Positions 26,744 through 38,272 of a DNA stretch of 64,000 bases are shown here, one piece after another. Under the pieces are notes generated by a model, which did no database searches, was not told the origin of the DNA, and was given only the letters and a program-made list of their open reading frames with translations. Origin of the DNA: Chromatiales bacterium (GTDB lineage: Bacteria; Pseudomonadota; Gammaproteobacteria; UBA6429); contig JALTJN010000362.1 of the NCBI GenBank assembly GCA_027076405.1, positions 558,001-622,000 on the forward strand. Reading direction: 5' to 3'. Each line of letters begins with the position of its first letter. The first letter of the stretch is position 1. The position numbers and the translations under genes are program-made.

Positions 26744-27639
26744 GTGAAGAAAAACCAGAACATTCTGTAAAAGATAGCAAACCACAGCGCTCCTGGATTG
26801 AGCGTTTAGGGCAGGCCTTACAGGGTGAACTAAAAGATCGTGAGCAACTCATGGTTGTGCTTAACGAAGCACATAAAAATAATATTATAGATCATGATGC
26901 GTTTAGTATGATTGATGGTGCCTTGCAGGTTGCTGAAATGCAGGTGCGGGATATTATGTTGCCGCGTTCGCAAATGGTTGTGCTGGAAATGGATTCTTCA
27001 GAAGAAGAACTGATGAATACCGTCATTGTTTCTGCACATTCACGTTTTCCGGTTGTTGCAGATAGTAAAGATGAAGTAGTTGGCATTTTATTGGCTAAAG
27101 ATTTACTGCCGTATCTGGTAAATGATGATGATAAACTTAATGTGCGTGATGTTTTACGACCGGCGGTTTTTATTCCGGAAAGTAAGCGGCTAAATGTTTT
27201 GTTAAAGGAATTCAGAAGCACGCGAAATCATATTGCTATTGTCGTAGATGAATATGGTGGGGTTGCCGGAATGGTCACTATTGAGGATGTGCTGGAACAA
27301 ATTGTTGGTGAAATTGAAGACGAACATGACTTTGATGAAGATACTTATATTTTCGAGCATGCTAAAAATCGCGCCACGGTAAAAGCAATTACGCCACTTG
27401 AAGATTTTAATGAACATTTTAAAACGGGGTTTAACGATGATGAGTTCGATACCATTGGCGGGATTGTTATGCATGCTTTAGGTCATGTGCCAAAACGGGG
27501 TGAATCAGTCAAAATTAATCATCTTGAATTTAAAATACTACGTTCGAGTAATCGTCGAATTGATTTATTAGAAGTATCTCCTGCCAGCAATAGCCCGGAA
27601 AAGATGGCAACGGAAACTGCCGATAATGAACGTCACTGA
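26740..27639 (+). CDS. ybeX: CorC/YbeX CBS-domain protein
   Basis: A soluble CorC-type protein with two CBS domains (about residues 65-190: VRDIMLPRSQMVVLEM, FPVVADSKDEVVGILLAKD, IAIVVDEYGGVAGMVTIEDVLEQIVGEI) followed by the CorC_HlyC transporter-associated domain. It has been tied to magnesium and cobalt efflux and to ribosome assembly. It overlaps ybeY by four bases and lnt by 14 bases. Confidence 0.94.
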   Translation: MSEEKPEHSVKDSKPQRSWIERLGQALQGELKDREQLMVVLNEAHKNNIIDHDAFSMIDGALQVAEMQVRDIMLPRSQMVVLEMDSSEEELMNTVIVSAHSRFPVVADSKDEVVGILLAKDLLPYLVNDDDKLNVRDVLRPAVFIPESKRLNVLLKEFRSTRNHIAIVVDEYGGVAGMVTIEDVLEQIVGEIEDEHDFDEDTYIFEHAKNRATVKAITPLEDFNEHFKTGFNDDEFDTIGGIVMHALGHVPKRGESVKINHLEFKILRSSNRRIDLLEVSPASNSPEKMATETADNERH

Positions 27640-29185
27640 ATCTAAATTCCGGTATTTATTTGAATCTTCTCGCCTTGGTTTTTTAATCGTTTTTATTGCC
27701 GGTGCAGTACTTCCTCTTGCTTTTTCTCCGGTCGATTTTTATTTAATTGCTATTATTAGTCCGGCAGTACTTTTTTATTTTTTTTTATATGCTACTCCAC
27801 GTCGCGCAGCTTTTTTAGCATGGTGGTTTGGTTTAGGGTATTTTGGTGTTGGTGTTTCCTGGGTTTATGTTGCTGTTTATGTTTTTGGACTCAGCTCAAT
27901 GTTTGTTTCGGTCATATTTACTTTTGTGTTTGTTAATCTGATTAGCGCTTTTCTGGTTTTACAGGGTTATTTAAGTGTTTTATTTATTAGAAAATTAAAT
28001 ATCAATCATCGAACTATTATCCTGCTTGTCATCTTTCCTTTATTCTGGGCGTTGCAAGAATGGTTTCGAGACTGGTTTTTAACCGGTTTTCCCTGGTTAA
28101 GTTTAGGTTATAGTCAAACGGATAGCGTTCTGGCAGGGTATGCTCCTGTACTCGGTGTGTTTGGTGTTTCATGGATAGTGACTCTATGTTCATCATTATT
28201 GCTAATGATATTTATCTATCAAACGGCTAAGAAAAAAATTATTGTTTTACTGGGTTTTTTTATAGTTTGGTTTTCGGGTTATATTTTTTCACAAGTTGAA
28301 TGGACAGAAAAAACTGGAAAGCCACTTAAAGTGAGTTTGGTTCAGGGTAATGTTGAACAAAAAAACAAATGGGATCCTGACCATTTTGAAAAAAGAAAAC
28401 ATCGTTATTTATCCTTGACCCGAAAACATTGGGACAGTGATCTTGTTATCTGGCCAGAAAATTCGCTCACTATTTTTTATCATCAGCTAAAAAATAATTT
28501 TTTAGCTGAGTTGTCTGAACAGGCAAAGAAAAATAACACTGATATTATTTTAGGTTTACCGGTATTAGATCGTGAGAAAGATGAATACTTTAGTAGTTTG
28601 ATGGTTGTTGATGGCTCATATAAATCGAATACTAAGCCACAGTTTTATCATAAAAATCACCTTGTTCCCTTTGGGGAATATGTGCCTTTAGCTTCGCTGC
28701 TCAGAGGGTTGATTGCATTTTTTGATGTTCCTATGTCAGCATTCACTCCCGGCCAATACAACCAATCTTTATTAACCGCAGCAGGCCAGAAAATTGCCCC
28801 TACTATTTGTTATGAAGATGCTTTTGGTGAAGATATGATCCGTTTTTTACCCGAGGCAACATTAGTTTTAAACGCAAGTAATAATGCCTGGTATGGTGAT
28901 TCCTTTGCGCCACATCAGCATGTACAAATTTCTCAAATGCGCGCTCTTGAAACCGGACGTGATCTTATGCGTGTTACAACAAATGGGATTTCTGCTCTAA
29001 TTAATTATAAGGGTGAAGTTCTATCGCGTTCACCACAATTTAAAGCTTATGTTGTTACTGGGTATGTTCAGCCAAGAAAGGGAGCGACACCTTATGTTTT
29101 ATGGGGAAACACTCCTGTTTTATTTATTATTTTTACAACTCTGGCAGTATGTATCGTTTATGCAAGAAAACGTTCAGTTTCCTAG
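27626..29185 (+). CDS. lnt: Apolipoprotein N-acyltransferase Lnt
   Basis: Lnt adds the third acyl chain to the N-terminal cysteine of lipoproteins in the inner membrane. About six N-terminal membrane helices (residues 15-215) precede a periplasmic nitrilase-type domain with the Glu-Lys-Cys triad: Glu in IWPENSLTIF, Lys in FYHKNHLVPFGEYVPL and Cys in TICYEDAFGED. At 519 residues it is of standard length. Its stop overlaps the stop of the convergent nsrR gene (29182). Confidence 0.96.
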   Translation: MNVTESKFRYLFESSRLGFLIVFIAGAVLPLAFSPVDFYLIAIISPAVLFYFFLYATPRRAAFLAWWFGLGYFGVGVSWVYVAVYVFGLSSMFVSVIFTFVFVNLISAFLVLQGYLSVLFIRKLNINHRTIILLVIFPLFWALQEWFRDWFLTGFPWLSLGYSQTDSVLAGYAPVLGVFGVSWIVTLCSSLLLMIFIYQTAKKKIIVLLGFFIVWFSGYIFSQVEWTEKTGKPLKVSLVQGNVEQKNKWDPDHFEKRKHRYLSLTRKHWDSDLVIWPENSLTIFYHQLKNNFLAELSEQAKKNNTDIILGLPVLDREKDEYFSSLMVVDGSYKSNTKPQFYHKNHLVPFGEYVPLASLLRGLIAFFDVPMSAFTPGQYNQSLLTAAGQKIAPTICYEDAFGEDMIRFLPEATLVLNASNNAWYGDSFAPHQHVQISQMRALETGRDLMRVTTNGISALINYKGEVLSRSPQFKAYVVTGYVQPRKGATPYVLWGNTPVLFIIFTTLAVCIVYARKRSVS

Positions 29186-29616
29186 AGACTGTTAAAATTT
29201 AATAATGTTTTTATTTGTTCGGGTTTGCTGGTAATGTCGGCAAGACTGTATTTATTAAGAGTCGAAAAAAAAGCATGTTTGGCTTCATTTAAAACTTCTT
29301 TTAATTCACACTTGTGGAGCAGGGGGCAAGCCGGTTTCTCGCAGTCTACAATTTCGGTTTTGTTTTCCATTGCCTGTATGATGTCACCGAGTAACATCGA
29401 TTGAGGATGGCGTAGCAGGCAAATGCCGCCATTTTTACCCCGTACTGTTTTAATAAAATCATGTTGTGCTAAATGGTGAACAACTTTACTAAGATGGTTT
29501 TTAAGAATATTAAAGTGACAGGCAATATCATCAATGGTGACTAATTTTTCCTTATCCTGTAAAGACAAGAAGATGAGAACTCTTAAGGAAAAATCAGTAT
29601 GGTGAGTTAACTGCAT
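29182..29616 (-). CDS. nsrR: Nitric oxide-sensing repressor NsrR (Rrf2 family)
   Basis: A 144-residue Rrf2 regulator with a winged helix-turn-helix (MQLTHHTDFSLRVLIFLS; LSKVVHHLAQHDFIKTVRGKNGGI). Three cluster ligands, Cys92, Cys97 and Cys103, have the C-x4-C-x5-C spacing of NsrR (91, 96 and 102 in E. coli). NO damages the cluster and lifts repression. It is the last gene of a unit behind a truncated haemoglobin and a reductase, and an NsrR-type palindrome lies upstream of that unit, so it probably represses its own operon. Confidence 0.9.
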   Translation of the reverse strand: MQLTHHTDFSLRVLIFLSLQDKEKLVTIDDIACHFNILKNHLSKVVHHLAQHDFIKTVRGKNGGICLLRHPQSMLLGDIIQAMENKTEIVDCEKPACPLLHKCELKEVLNEAKHAFFSTLNKYSLADITSKPEQIKTLLNFNSL

Positions 29617-29640
29617 CGACTTAGCCTGTGATTTAATTAT

Positions 29641-30609
29641 CTATTTATAAATGAAGGGATCGGCATAAATATCATTCATGCTTCCACCGGCAAGAAAAAC
29701 CTGACGTTGTAAATTTTTAACCAGCTTTTCATCACCGCATAAAAACGTTTTCCAGCCGACTGGTTGAGGAACATATTCTAAAGCAATTTTAGTAATGTCG
29801 CCCTGAGTTATTTTAGTCGATATATTTTCTTCTGTAACCATTACGCAGGGATAATATTTGAAATTACTATGTTCTTTTTCGAGTTGCAGCAGTTTTTCAT
29901 ACAAGTAGAGTCCAGCCGAGTTGACTGCACCATGAAATAAATATATCTCTCCGCGATGCCCCTGTTGAATTGCATCATTAATTATCCCGTAGAGCGGAGC
30001 AAGTCCTGTTCCGGTACCTATAAGCAGAAGATTTTGTTGCGGATTTCCGGGAGTATAGAAACAATCTCCTGCCGGTCCCTGAACAGAGATAGCGTCTGCA
30101 ACACGTAAATCATGATGTACCCAATGACTAAATTTGCCATCAGGAATTAGTTTAATGTGAAAGCTTAAATCTTTATCCTGCGGTAAACTGGCTAATGAAT
30201 AACTACGACCTAACTCTTCATCTCGCCATAATGTGACATATTGACCTGCATGGTAGTTAAAAATGTCAGTTGTTTTAATTTTTAACTCAATAACATCTTC
30301 TGAGAGTTTATTAATTTCTGTTACCGTGGCGGGAACTTTTAATTCATTTGCGTCGGGTAACTGAATTTCGAGATCTTCTTCAGGTTCACAACGACAGGCA
30401 AGGAAAAAATCTTTCGCCTTATAGCTATCTTTTAAGCCGTTTTGTGCCTGTGAAGGTACTTTGCCTTTTATTACCTGCATCAGACAGGACTGACAGGCAC
30501 CGGCTCGACAATTGTTAGGAATGTCATGTCCATTTTCTAGCAATGTATCAAGCACAGAGTGACTTGTAGACACATTGAATACTTCATTTTTATATTTTAA
30601 ATGTGTCAT
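29641..30609 (-). CDS. Ferredoxin-type NAD(P)H:FAD reductase, probable partner of a truncated haemoglobin
   Basis: Domain order is [2Fe-2S] ferredoxin, FAD-binding, NAD-binding. Ligands are Cys34, Cys39, Cys42 and Cys72 (or Cys74) in CRAGACQSC and LACRCEP. The flavin motif is GRSYSLASLP and the nucleotide motif is LLIGTGTGLAPLYG. This resembles the reductases of oxygenases and the reductase half of flavohaemoglobin with an added ferredoxin. Its place between a globin and nsrR suggests it passes electrons from NAD(P)H to the globin haem in NO dioxygenation. It starts 11 bases after the globin stop. Confidence 0.87.
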   Translation of the reverse strand: MTHLKYKNEVFNVSTSHSVLDTLLENGHDIPNNCRAGACQSCLMQVIKGKVPSQAQNGLKDSYKAKDFFLACRCEPEEDLEIQLPDANELKVPATVTEINKLSEDVIELKIKTTDIFNYHAGQYVTLWRDEELGRSYSLASLPQDKDLSFHIKLIPDGKFSHWVHHDLRVADAISVQGPAGDCFYTPGNPQQNLLLIGTGTGLAPLYGIINDAIQQGHRGEIYLFHGAVNSAGLYLYEKLLQLEKEHSNFKYYPCVMVTEENISTKITQGDITKIALEYVPQPVGWKTFLCGDEKLVKNLQRQVFLAGGSMNDIYADPFIYK

Positions 30610-30620
30610 TTATCTTAGTC

Positions 30621-30986
30621 CTATCGATTTAATACGTCATCACGAACGCTGTTAGCAATATTAGCGACTTCCTGAATATCTTCATCGGCAACATTGAGTT
30701 CTTTTAATGTTGCACCTAACAGTTCAACAATGGCATCAACATGTTTGTCTGCGAGTCCCCTTGCAACGAGATGTTTATGTCCATCTCGCATGTCTTTACC
30801 TGAATAGTTGTTTGGGCCGCCAAATACCATGGTTAAAAAACCTTTTTGTTTGGCTATCTGTGCGTTCATATCGACGCCGTCAAAAAAATCATTGACTCGA
30901 TCATCAGATAAAACTTTGCGATAAAAAATGTCTACCGCAGCATCAACAGCCGCTTCTCCGCCTAAACGCTCATATAAACTTGTCAT
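30621..30986 (-). CDS. Truncated haemoglobin, group I
   Basis: The 121 residues show a 2-on-2 globin: the LYERLGGEAAVDAAVDIFYRK start, with distal TyrB10 near residue 22, and the proximal histidine in DGHKHLVARGL. Group I truncated haemoglobins bind O2 tightly and in several bacteria oxidise NO to nitrate. An AAGGAG ribosome site precedes the ATG. Upstream lie a TATAAT -10 and a 27-base NsrR-type palindrome, and a reductase and nsrR follow, so NO detoxification is strongly indicated. Confidence 0.92.
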   Translation of the reverse strand: MTSLYERLGGEAAVDAAVDIFYRKVLSDDRVNDFFDGVDMNAQIAKQKGFLTMVFGGPNNYSGKDMRDGHKHLVARGLADKHVDAIVELLGATLKELNVADEDIQEVANIANSVRDDVLNR

Positions 30987-31036
30987 TTTTGTTTCTCCTT
31001 AAAAAATGGGGGGTATTAGAATAAGTCTAAAATAGG

Positions 31037-31070
31037 ATTATACATAACATGCATATTAAATGCATGTTAT
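31037..31070 (-). promoter_or_regulatory. NsrR-type operator and -10 element of the globin operon
   Basis: Arms ATAACATGCAT (31044-31054) and ATGCATGTTAT (31060-31070) are exact inverses around the centre ATTAA, close to the known NsrR site shape AAnATGCATTT-n-AAATGCATnTT. Directly downstream on the minus strand, TATAAT occupies 31042-31037, so the palindrome covers the spacer and -35 region. Bound NsrR would block RNA polymerase. Confidence 0.8.
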
Positions 31071-31114
31071 AGATCGCAAAATGACATTTATTTTTGTCAA
31101 TAAAGAGATGTCAG

Positions 31115-32041
31115 CTAGTTACTGGAGGTTGGAAATAGTTCGCGGACGGCCCACTGTGCAAATTCTGAACGGGTACAGCTGTCTGCACTTTGTAAACCTT
31201 TGCCTTCAACTACACGATAAATAACCATGTCTTTTTTCGGGTCATCAGATTTTGCTTCATCAATAATCTGGCGCACTGACCACTCAGCACCATGTTTGCT
31301 GTTTGTGTAGTAGTGTCCGATAACAATTTGCTTGCTGGTAAATTGCGGGGTTTCTGCATGTTCAAGCGTTAATGCAATCAATTGTTGCAGGGTTTCGGCA
31401 TCAAGATCGATGACCAGATCAATATCTTCAAGTGCTCTTTCGATATATTTCTTTTCAATATAGCGGGAAGGCTTTTTTTCTACGACCGTCGGGGTATCGG
31501 TGAAGCGCATCATACTAATGGGGTAGCGACGCCAGGGGAAAAAATTATTGAAAATAAATGCGGTGCCAAAAATAATAATGGTATTGATTAAAACAGGGGT
31601 CAGAACATATTCATAACCCAGTGCATGAATTTGTGCGCTGCCAACAACGGCCACTAATGCTGTCGCCCCCCCGGGTGGGTGGATACAACGTAAAACGTGC
31701 ATGGTGCCAATGGCTAAACCAACTGCCAGACCGCCTGCCAGAAATAAATCCGGAACCAGCAGGTAACAGGTTACCCCGACAATAGCAGAGCTTAGTTGAC
31801 CACCAAAGAGTGCCCATGGTTGCGAGAGCTTGCCATGCGGTACAGCAAAAACCAGCACGGCCGAGGCCCCCATTGAAGGAACAATAAGTGCAGCACCACT
31901 CGCGCCGGTGAAATGGTAGCTAATGAGGGTTATTAAATAAATACCAATAATTCCACCCAGAGTGGAAGCCAGTTTTTCGGCTGGACTGACTGAACTATCG
32001 ATACCTAAAGCATTTTTTATTTTTTTTAAAAATTCACTCAA
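31115..32041 (-). CDS. HPP-family integral membrane protein
   Basis: About five membrane helices fill residues 22-175 and contain the family signature RCIHPPGGATALVAV. A C-terminal cytosolic part of about 110 residues follows. A plant chloroplast HPP protein has been reported as a nitrite transporter, but bacterial members are mostly uncharacterised, so nitrite transport here is a hypothesis supported only by proximity to the NO-detoxification genes. It starts 26 bases after the ybeL-like gene and probably shares its FNR-type promoter. Confidence 0.8.
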   Translation of the reverse strand: MSEFLKKIKNALGIDSSVSPAEKLASTLGGIIGIYLITLISYHFTGASGAALIVPSMGASAVLVFAVPHGKLSQPWALFGGQLSSAIVGVTCYLLVPDLFLAGGLAVGLAIGTMHVLRCIHPPGGATALVAVVGSAQIHALGYEYVLTPVLINTIIIFGTAFIFNNFFPWRRYPISMMRFTDTPTVVEKKPSRYIEKKYIERALEDIDLVIDLDAETLQQLIALTLEHAETPQFTSKQIVIGHYYTNSKHGAEWSVRQIIDEAKSDDPKKDMVIYRVVEGKGLQSADSCTRSEFAQWAVRELFPTSSN

Positions 32042-32066
32042 TGTCAGTTACTTCTTTTAGTTAAAT

Positions 32067-32591
32067 TTAAGATTTTTCTTTAAATACTTTTTTAAACTCT
32101 GTGCCATGGCATTTTGGGCAGGGTGGAATGTGTCCCGGCTTATTAAAATGCAAAGCTTCACCGCAATTTTGGCAATACAGAATCCCAATATTTGTAATCT
32201 CGCCAGTATGCCAAACACCAACTTGTCGCGCCTGTTCAGCTAATGCATCCAGTTCTAGTCGGGTTTTATCAGCCAGTGTCGCAAATATCTCGGCGAATTC
32301 ATACTCTGCAAACTGTAACTCGTCTTTAATCCAGTTTTCCAGTTGCGGTCCATTGATTGCAATGTAATCGGTTAGATATTCCCCTGCATCTTCTAAATCA
32401 TGCTTGATATATTCTCCCAGTTTTTCGGCTTCTTCTTTGGTTAATTCACCTAATTCCGAAGCTTTTTCGGCGGCTTTTTCAATATTTTCAGAGAGAGTCG
32501 GAATCGCTTTTTCTTCAGCACTGTGCCAAACATCTTTAATTTGTTCCATCATGGTGTGGTAGGCATTTAGAAGTTTTTCTTTAGTATCCAT
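32067..32591 (-). CDS. ybeL: YbeL-like zinc ribbon protein (DUF1451)
   Basis: A charged, helical N-terminal region of about 125 residues is followed by a zinc ribbon (YCQNCGEAL through PCPKCHGTEF, two C-x2-C pairs). The function is unknown. A ybeL gene also lies beside leuS in E. coli, so the order is conserved. I choose ATG at 32591 because GAGGAG lies about eight bases upstream; an in-frame start at 32615 lacks one. Its promoter region contains an FNR-like site. Confidence 0.85.
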   Translation of the reverse strand: MDTKEKLLNAYHTMMEQIKDVWHSAEEKAIPTLSENIEKAAEKASELGELTKEEAEKLGEYIKHDLEDAGEYLTDYIAINGPQLENWIKDELQFAEYEFAEIFATLADKTRLELDALAEQARQVGVWHTGEITNIGILYCQNCGEALHFNKPGHIPPCPKCHGTEFKKVFKEKS

Positions 32592-32627
32592 TGCTTTGCT
32601 CCTCAAAGAATTCACTATTTATCGGTT

Positions 32628-32670
32628 AGTATAACCATTAAATCCGGATTTGGAATTGATCTATATCAGA
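32628..32670 (-). promoter_or_regulatory. Putative class II FNR-dependent promoter of the ybeL-HPP unit
   Basis: TTGATCTATATCAG at 32657-32670 matches the FNR consensus at nine of ten defined bases. On the minus strand TATACT occupies 32633-32628, placing the transcription start near 32621 and the FNR site centre about 42 bases upstream. That is the standard spacing for FNR class II activation. The -10 lies within a GGTTAGTATAACC palindrome. The same site could also influence leuS on the other strand. Confidence 0.55.
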
Positions 32671-32778
32671 GTTTTATTGTGGAGTAATCCTTCTGTGCTG
32701 TATCCTTACAGACTTAACTTTTTATTTTTTCTGCCTTTCAGCCGGAAATCAATATTCACTTATAAATCAATTACATAG

Positions 32779-35241
<2,463 letters not shown>

Positions 35242-35252
35242 AATATATTTAT

Positions 35253-35780
35253 ATGAGAAAAATAAAAGTCACAGCTATATTGTTATTTAGCAGCTTAATA
35301 GTCAGTTGTGGCTTTCACCTGCGTGGAAACCAGGATCTCTCAGCAGTGCTGCCGGAAGTAAAAATTCAAGGGACAAATATTCATAGTGAGCTTGGTCGGG
35401 TTTTAACACGAACATTAAGCAATGCAAAAGTTTCTTTGTTAGATGAGTCTGACGTGCAGTTAACTATCACAGAAGATAAGTTTTCAAAGCGTGTGTTGTC
35501 CTTAGATAGTGCCGGTCGTGCTAATCAATATGAACTAAGTTATCGACTTGGGTTTTCTTTGCTGAAGAATACACAAGAGCAAGGTAAAAATAAAACGGTA
35601 GATTTAATTCCTGCTCAGACGATTTCAGAGCGACGTGAATATTTGTTTGATGCAAACCTCGTGTTAGCAAAAGCAGATGAAGAAGCGCGTTTAAATAGTG
35701 ATATGAGGAAAGCCGCTATGTTACAGCTGATTCGCCGTTTACAGTTTTTATTAAAATCACGAAATAAAGTATCTCATTAA
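35253..35780 (+). CDS. lptE: LPS-assembly lipoprotein LptE
   Basis: LptE is the outer-membrane lipoprotein that plugs LptD in the LPS translocon. A signal with lipobox IVSC gives acylated Cys19, followed by the family opening GFHLRGN. The rest of the 175 residues is poorly conserved, as usual. Position between leuS and holA confirms the assignment. Confidence 0.93.
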   Translation: MRKIKVTAILLFSSLIVSCGFHLRGNQDLSAVLPEVKIQGTNIHSELGRVLTRTLSNAKVSLLDESDVQLTITEDKFSKRVLSLDSAGRANQYELSYRLGFSLLKNTQEQGKNKTVDLIPAQTISERREYLFDANLVLAKADEEARLNSDMRKAAMLQLIRRLQFLLKSRNKVSH

Positions 35781-35781
35781 A

Positions 35782-36825
35782 ATGAAACTCTATTTTAATC
35801 AGCTTAAGTCTCATCTTGAAAAGCAGTTGCAACCTGTTTATTTCATTAGTGGTGACGAACCGTTTCAGCAAGATGAATCCGTTCGTTTAATTCGAGAGGC
35901 GGCAAAAGCACAAGGCTATACTGAGCGAGAAGTTTATCATGTTGATCGTAGTTTTGATTGGGATGAACTTGTTCGCTCCTCTGCCAGTATGTCTTTATTT
36001 GCTGAGCGAAAAGTCATCGAGCTTCGTATTCCAACTGGAAAGCCGGGCGATAAGGGCAGTAAAGCACTCGTTGCGTATACCAGTCAGTTGCCGGAAGATA
36101 ATTTATTGCTGATTGTTTCTGGAAAGTTAGATAGCAGTCAAACTAAAAGTAAATGGTTTAAGGCATTAGATAAAGCCGGTGCAACTATGGCAGTCTGGCC
36201 GCTTGAGATCAATGAACTTCCGGCATGGTTAAAAACACGTATGCAATTACGCGGTTTGCAACCTACTGAAGATGCATTGACTATTTTAGCTGAACAAGTG
36301 GAAGGTAATTTATTAGCGGCAGATCAAGAGTTAGAAAAACTGCGTATGTTATACGGCGAAGGAAAAATAACAGCAGAACAAGTGGTTGATGCTGTTAGTG
36401 ATAGTGCACGTTTTGATTCTTTTGCCTTAGTCGATGTTGCGCTGCAAGGTGATCCCGTCAGGGTATCGCGTATATTGCATGGTTTAAAAAGCGAAGGTGA
36501 GGACGTGTTACATATACTGGGCGCATTAATGTATCAACTTCGTACATTAGAAAAAATGGCAAATGCGGTTGCAAACGGACAAAATCTGGAACAAGTCTTT
36601 AAACAGCATCGTGTTTGGGATAAACGAAAAATTGTTTTAAATGCGGGCTTAAAACGTCATAGTTTAAAGCGTTGGCAAGCCTTTTTACTGGTTGCGGGAC
36701 GAATTGAACGGATGTGTAAAGGTCTGGCAACAGGCAAACCCTGGGATGAGTTGCTACAATTAACATTACGGATTTCCGGCGTTTCGTTAGCACCACTAAC
36801 AGCAGAACAAATAGCGACCAGGTAA
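35782..36825 (+). CDS. holA: DNA polymerase III delta subunit
   Basis: HolA is the delta subunit of the clamp loader, which opens the beta clamp. The 347 residues start with the usual QLKSHLEKQLQPVYFISGDEPF and have the AAA-like fold without a working Walker A. The gene begins one base after the lptE stop. A REP-like inverted repeat follows it before proA. Confidence 0.95.
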   Translation: MKLYFNQLKSHLEKQLQPVYFISGDEPFQQDESVRLIREAAKAQGYTEREVYHVDRSFDWDELVRSSASMSLFAERKVIELRIPTGKPGDKGSKALVAYTSQLPEDNLLLIVSGKLDSSQTKSKWFKALDKAGATMAVWPLEINELPAWLKTRMQLRGLQPTEDALTILAEQVEGNLLAADQELEKLRMLYGEGKITAEQVVDAVSDSARFDSFALVDVALQGDPVRVSRILHGLKSEGEDVLHILGALMYQLRTLEKMANAVANGQNLEQVFKQHRVWDKRKIVLNAGLKRHSLKRWQAFLLVAGRIERMCKGLATGKPWDELLQLTLRISGVSLAPLTAEQIATR

Positions 36826-36834
36826 TAAGAATTA

Positions 36835-36925
36835 TTCTCTCCCCTTCAAGGGGAGGGGTAGGGTGGGGTGGTTTAAAATTATCCTCTCCCTCTACTACCC
36901 CCTTAAAGGAGGGAAATAGATTATT
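36835..36925. repeat. REP/BIME-like inverted repeat between holA and proA
   Basis: The unit CTCCCCTTCAAGGGGAGGGG followed by TAGGGTGGGG occurs at the left. An imperfect inverse copy lies at the right (CCTCTCCCTCTACTACCCCC, then TTAAAGGAGGG). The two face each other across GGTTTAAAATTATCC. Each unit is itself palindromic (CCCCTTcAAGGGG; CCCCTTaAAGGagG). I saw no second copy in the window. This looks like a dispersed extragenic repeat of bacterial genomes; it could also stop transcription or protect the holA mRNA end. Confidence 0.6.
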
Positions 36926-36964
36926 TTAATGAGTTTCTTAACTCTAATGACATAAAGATAAAAG

Positions 36965-38224
36965 ATGATGGATATAAAAAAATACATGAACGAGCTCGGC
37001 CAACAGGCAAGAGCAGCATCGCGTGAATTAAATCGCGCCAACACAGGGCAAAAAAATGATGCGTTGTTAGCCATTGCCGATGCAATTGAAACTCGCAGTG
37101 CTGAACTATTAACTGCGAATAAAAAAGACATGGATGCCGGTGCTAAAAATGGCTTAGATGAAGCCTTACTTGATCGGCTTGCATTAAATGATGACCGTAT
37201 CAAAGGTATGGCAGAGGGTATTCGTCAGATTGTGGCGCTGCCTGATCCAGTTGGCGAGATTACTGATTTGAATTATCGTCCAAGTGGTATCCAGGTAGGT
37301 AAGATGCGTGTGCCTTTAGGCGTTATCGGTATTATTTATGAATCTCGTCCTAATGTAACAGCCGATGCTGCGGCATTGTGTTTAAAGTCGGGCAATGCAG
37401 CTATTTTGCGTGGCGGTTCAGAAGCGAAACATTCTAATCAGGCGATAGCAAAATGTATTCACGATGGTTTAGAAAAAGCGGGTTTAGATAAAGCGACAGT
37501 GCAAGTTGTCGAACCCACTGATCGTGCTGCTGTGGGTGAACTGATCACCATGAAAGATTATGTTGATGTTATCGTTCCTCGTGGTGGTAAAGGTTTAATT
37601 GAGCGTATTAGTGCTGATGCACGCATTCCTGTCATTAAACATTTGCATGGTGTTTGCCATGTCTATATTGATGATGATGCAAATCTACATCAGGCAATTA
37701 GTGTTGCTTTTAACTCAAAGACACAACGCTATGGTACCTGTAACACCATGGAAACATTGTTAGTAAGCCAAACTGTTGCAGAAGATATTTTGCCTGAGTT
37801 AGGTCAAAAATATATTGACGAAGGGGTTGAGTTACGCGGTTGTGCTATCACTCAGGAAATTTTGCCCGGAATCAAAGCCGCTACTGAAGAAGATTGGGAT
37901 GAAGAGTATCTTGCACCTATTCTTTCTATTCGTGTCGTCGATGGTTTTGCTGAAGCCGTTGATCATATTCATCAACACAGTTCAGGTCATACCGAAACAA
38001 TTATGACGGAAAACATTACCATTGCTCGGCAGTTTATGATGGAAGTGGATTCGAGTTCGGTGATGGTCAATGCGTCTACTCGTTTTGCCGATGGTTTTGA
38101 ATATGGTTTAGGTGCTGAGATTGGTATTAGTACCGATAAAATTCATGTCCGTGGTCCGGTTGGTCTGGAAGGACTCACTTCGCAAAAATATATTGTGATT
38201 GGTGATGGTCATATTCGGACTTAA
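36965..38224 (+). CDS. proA: Gamma-glutamyl phosphate reductase ProA
   Basis: ProA reduces gamma-glutamyl phosphate to glutamate semialdehyde in proline synthesis, using NADPH. The 419 residues have the catalytic cysteine in [13 protein letters not shown] near residue 257 and the aldehyde-dehydrogenase-like [19 protein letters not shown]. Two adjacent ATGs (36965 and 36968) are possible starts. proB is not adjacent; proA next to nadD-rsfS-rlmH is also seen in Pseudomonas. Confidence 0.96.
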   Translation: MMDIKKYMNELGQQARAASRELNRANTGQKNDALLAIADAIETRSAELLTANKKDMDAGAKNGLDEALLDRLALNDDRIKGMAEGIRQIVALPDPVGEITDLNYRPSGIQVGKMRVPLGVIGIIYESRPNVTADAAALCLKSGNAAILRGGSEAKHSNQAIAKCIHDGLEKAGLDKATVQVVEPTDRAAVGELITMKDYVDVIVPRGGKGLIERISADARIPVIKHLHGVCHVYIDDDANLHQAISVAFNSKTQRYGTCNTMETLLVSQTVAEDILPELGQKYIDEGVELRGCAITQEILPGIKAATEEDWDEEYLAPILSIRVVDGFAEAVDHIHQHSSGHTETIMTENITIARQFMMEVDSSSVMVNASTRFADGFEYGLGAEIGISTDKIHVRGPVGLEGLTSQKYIVIGDGHIRT

Positions 38225-38272
38225 TCTATTACTGCGATATATGATTATGGTTTCTCTAATCCGAGATTTTTT

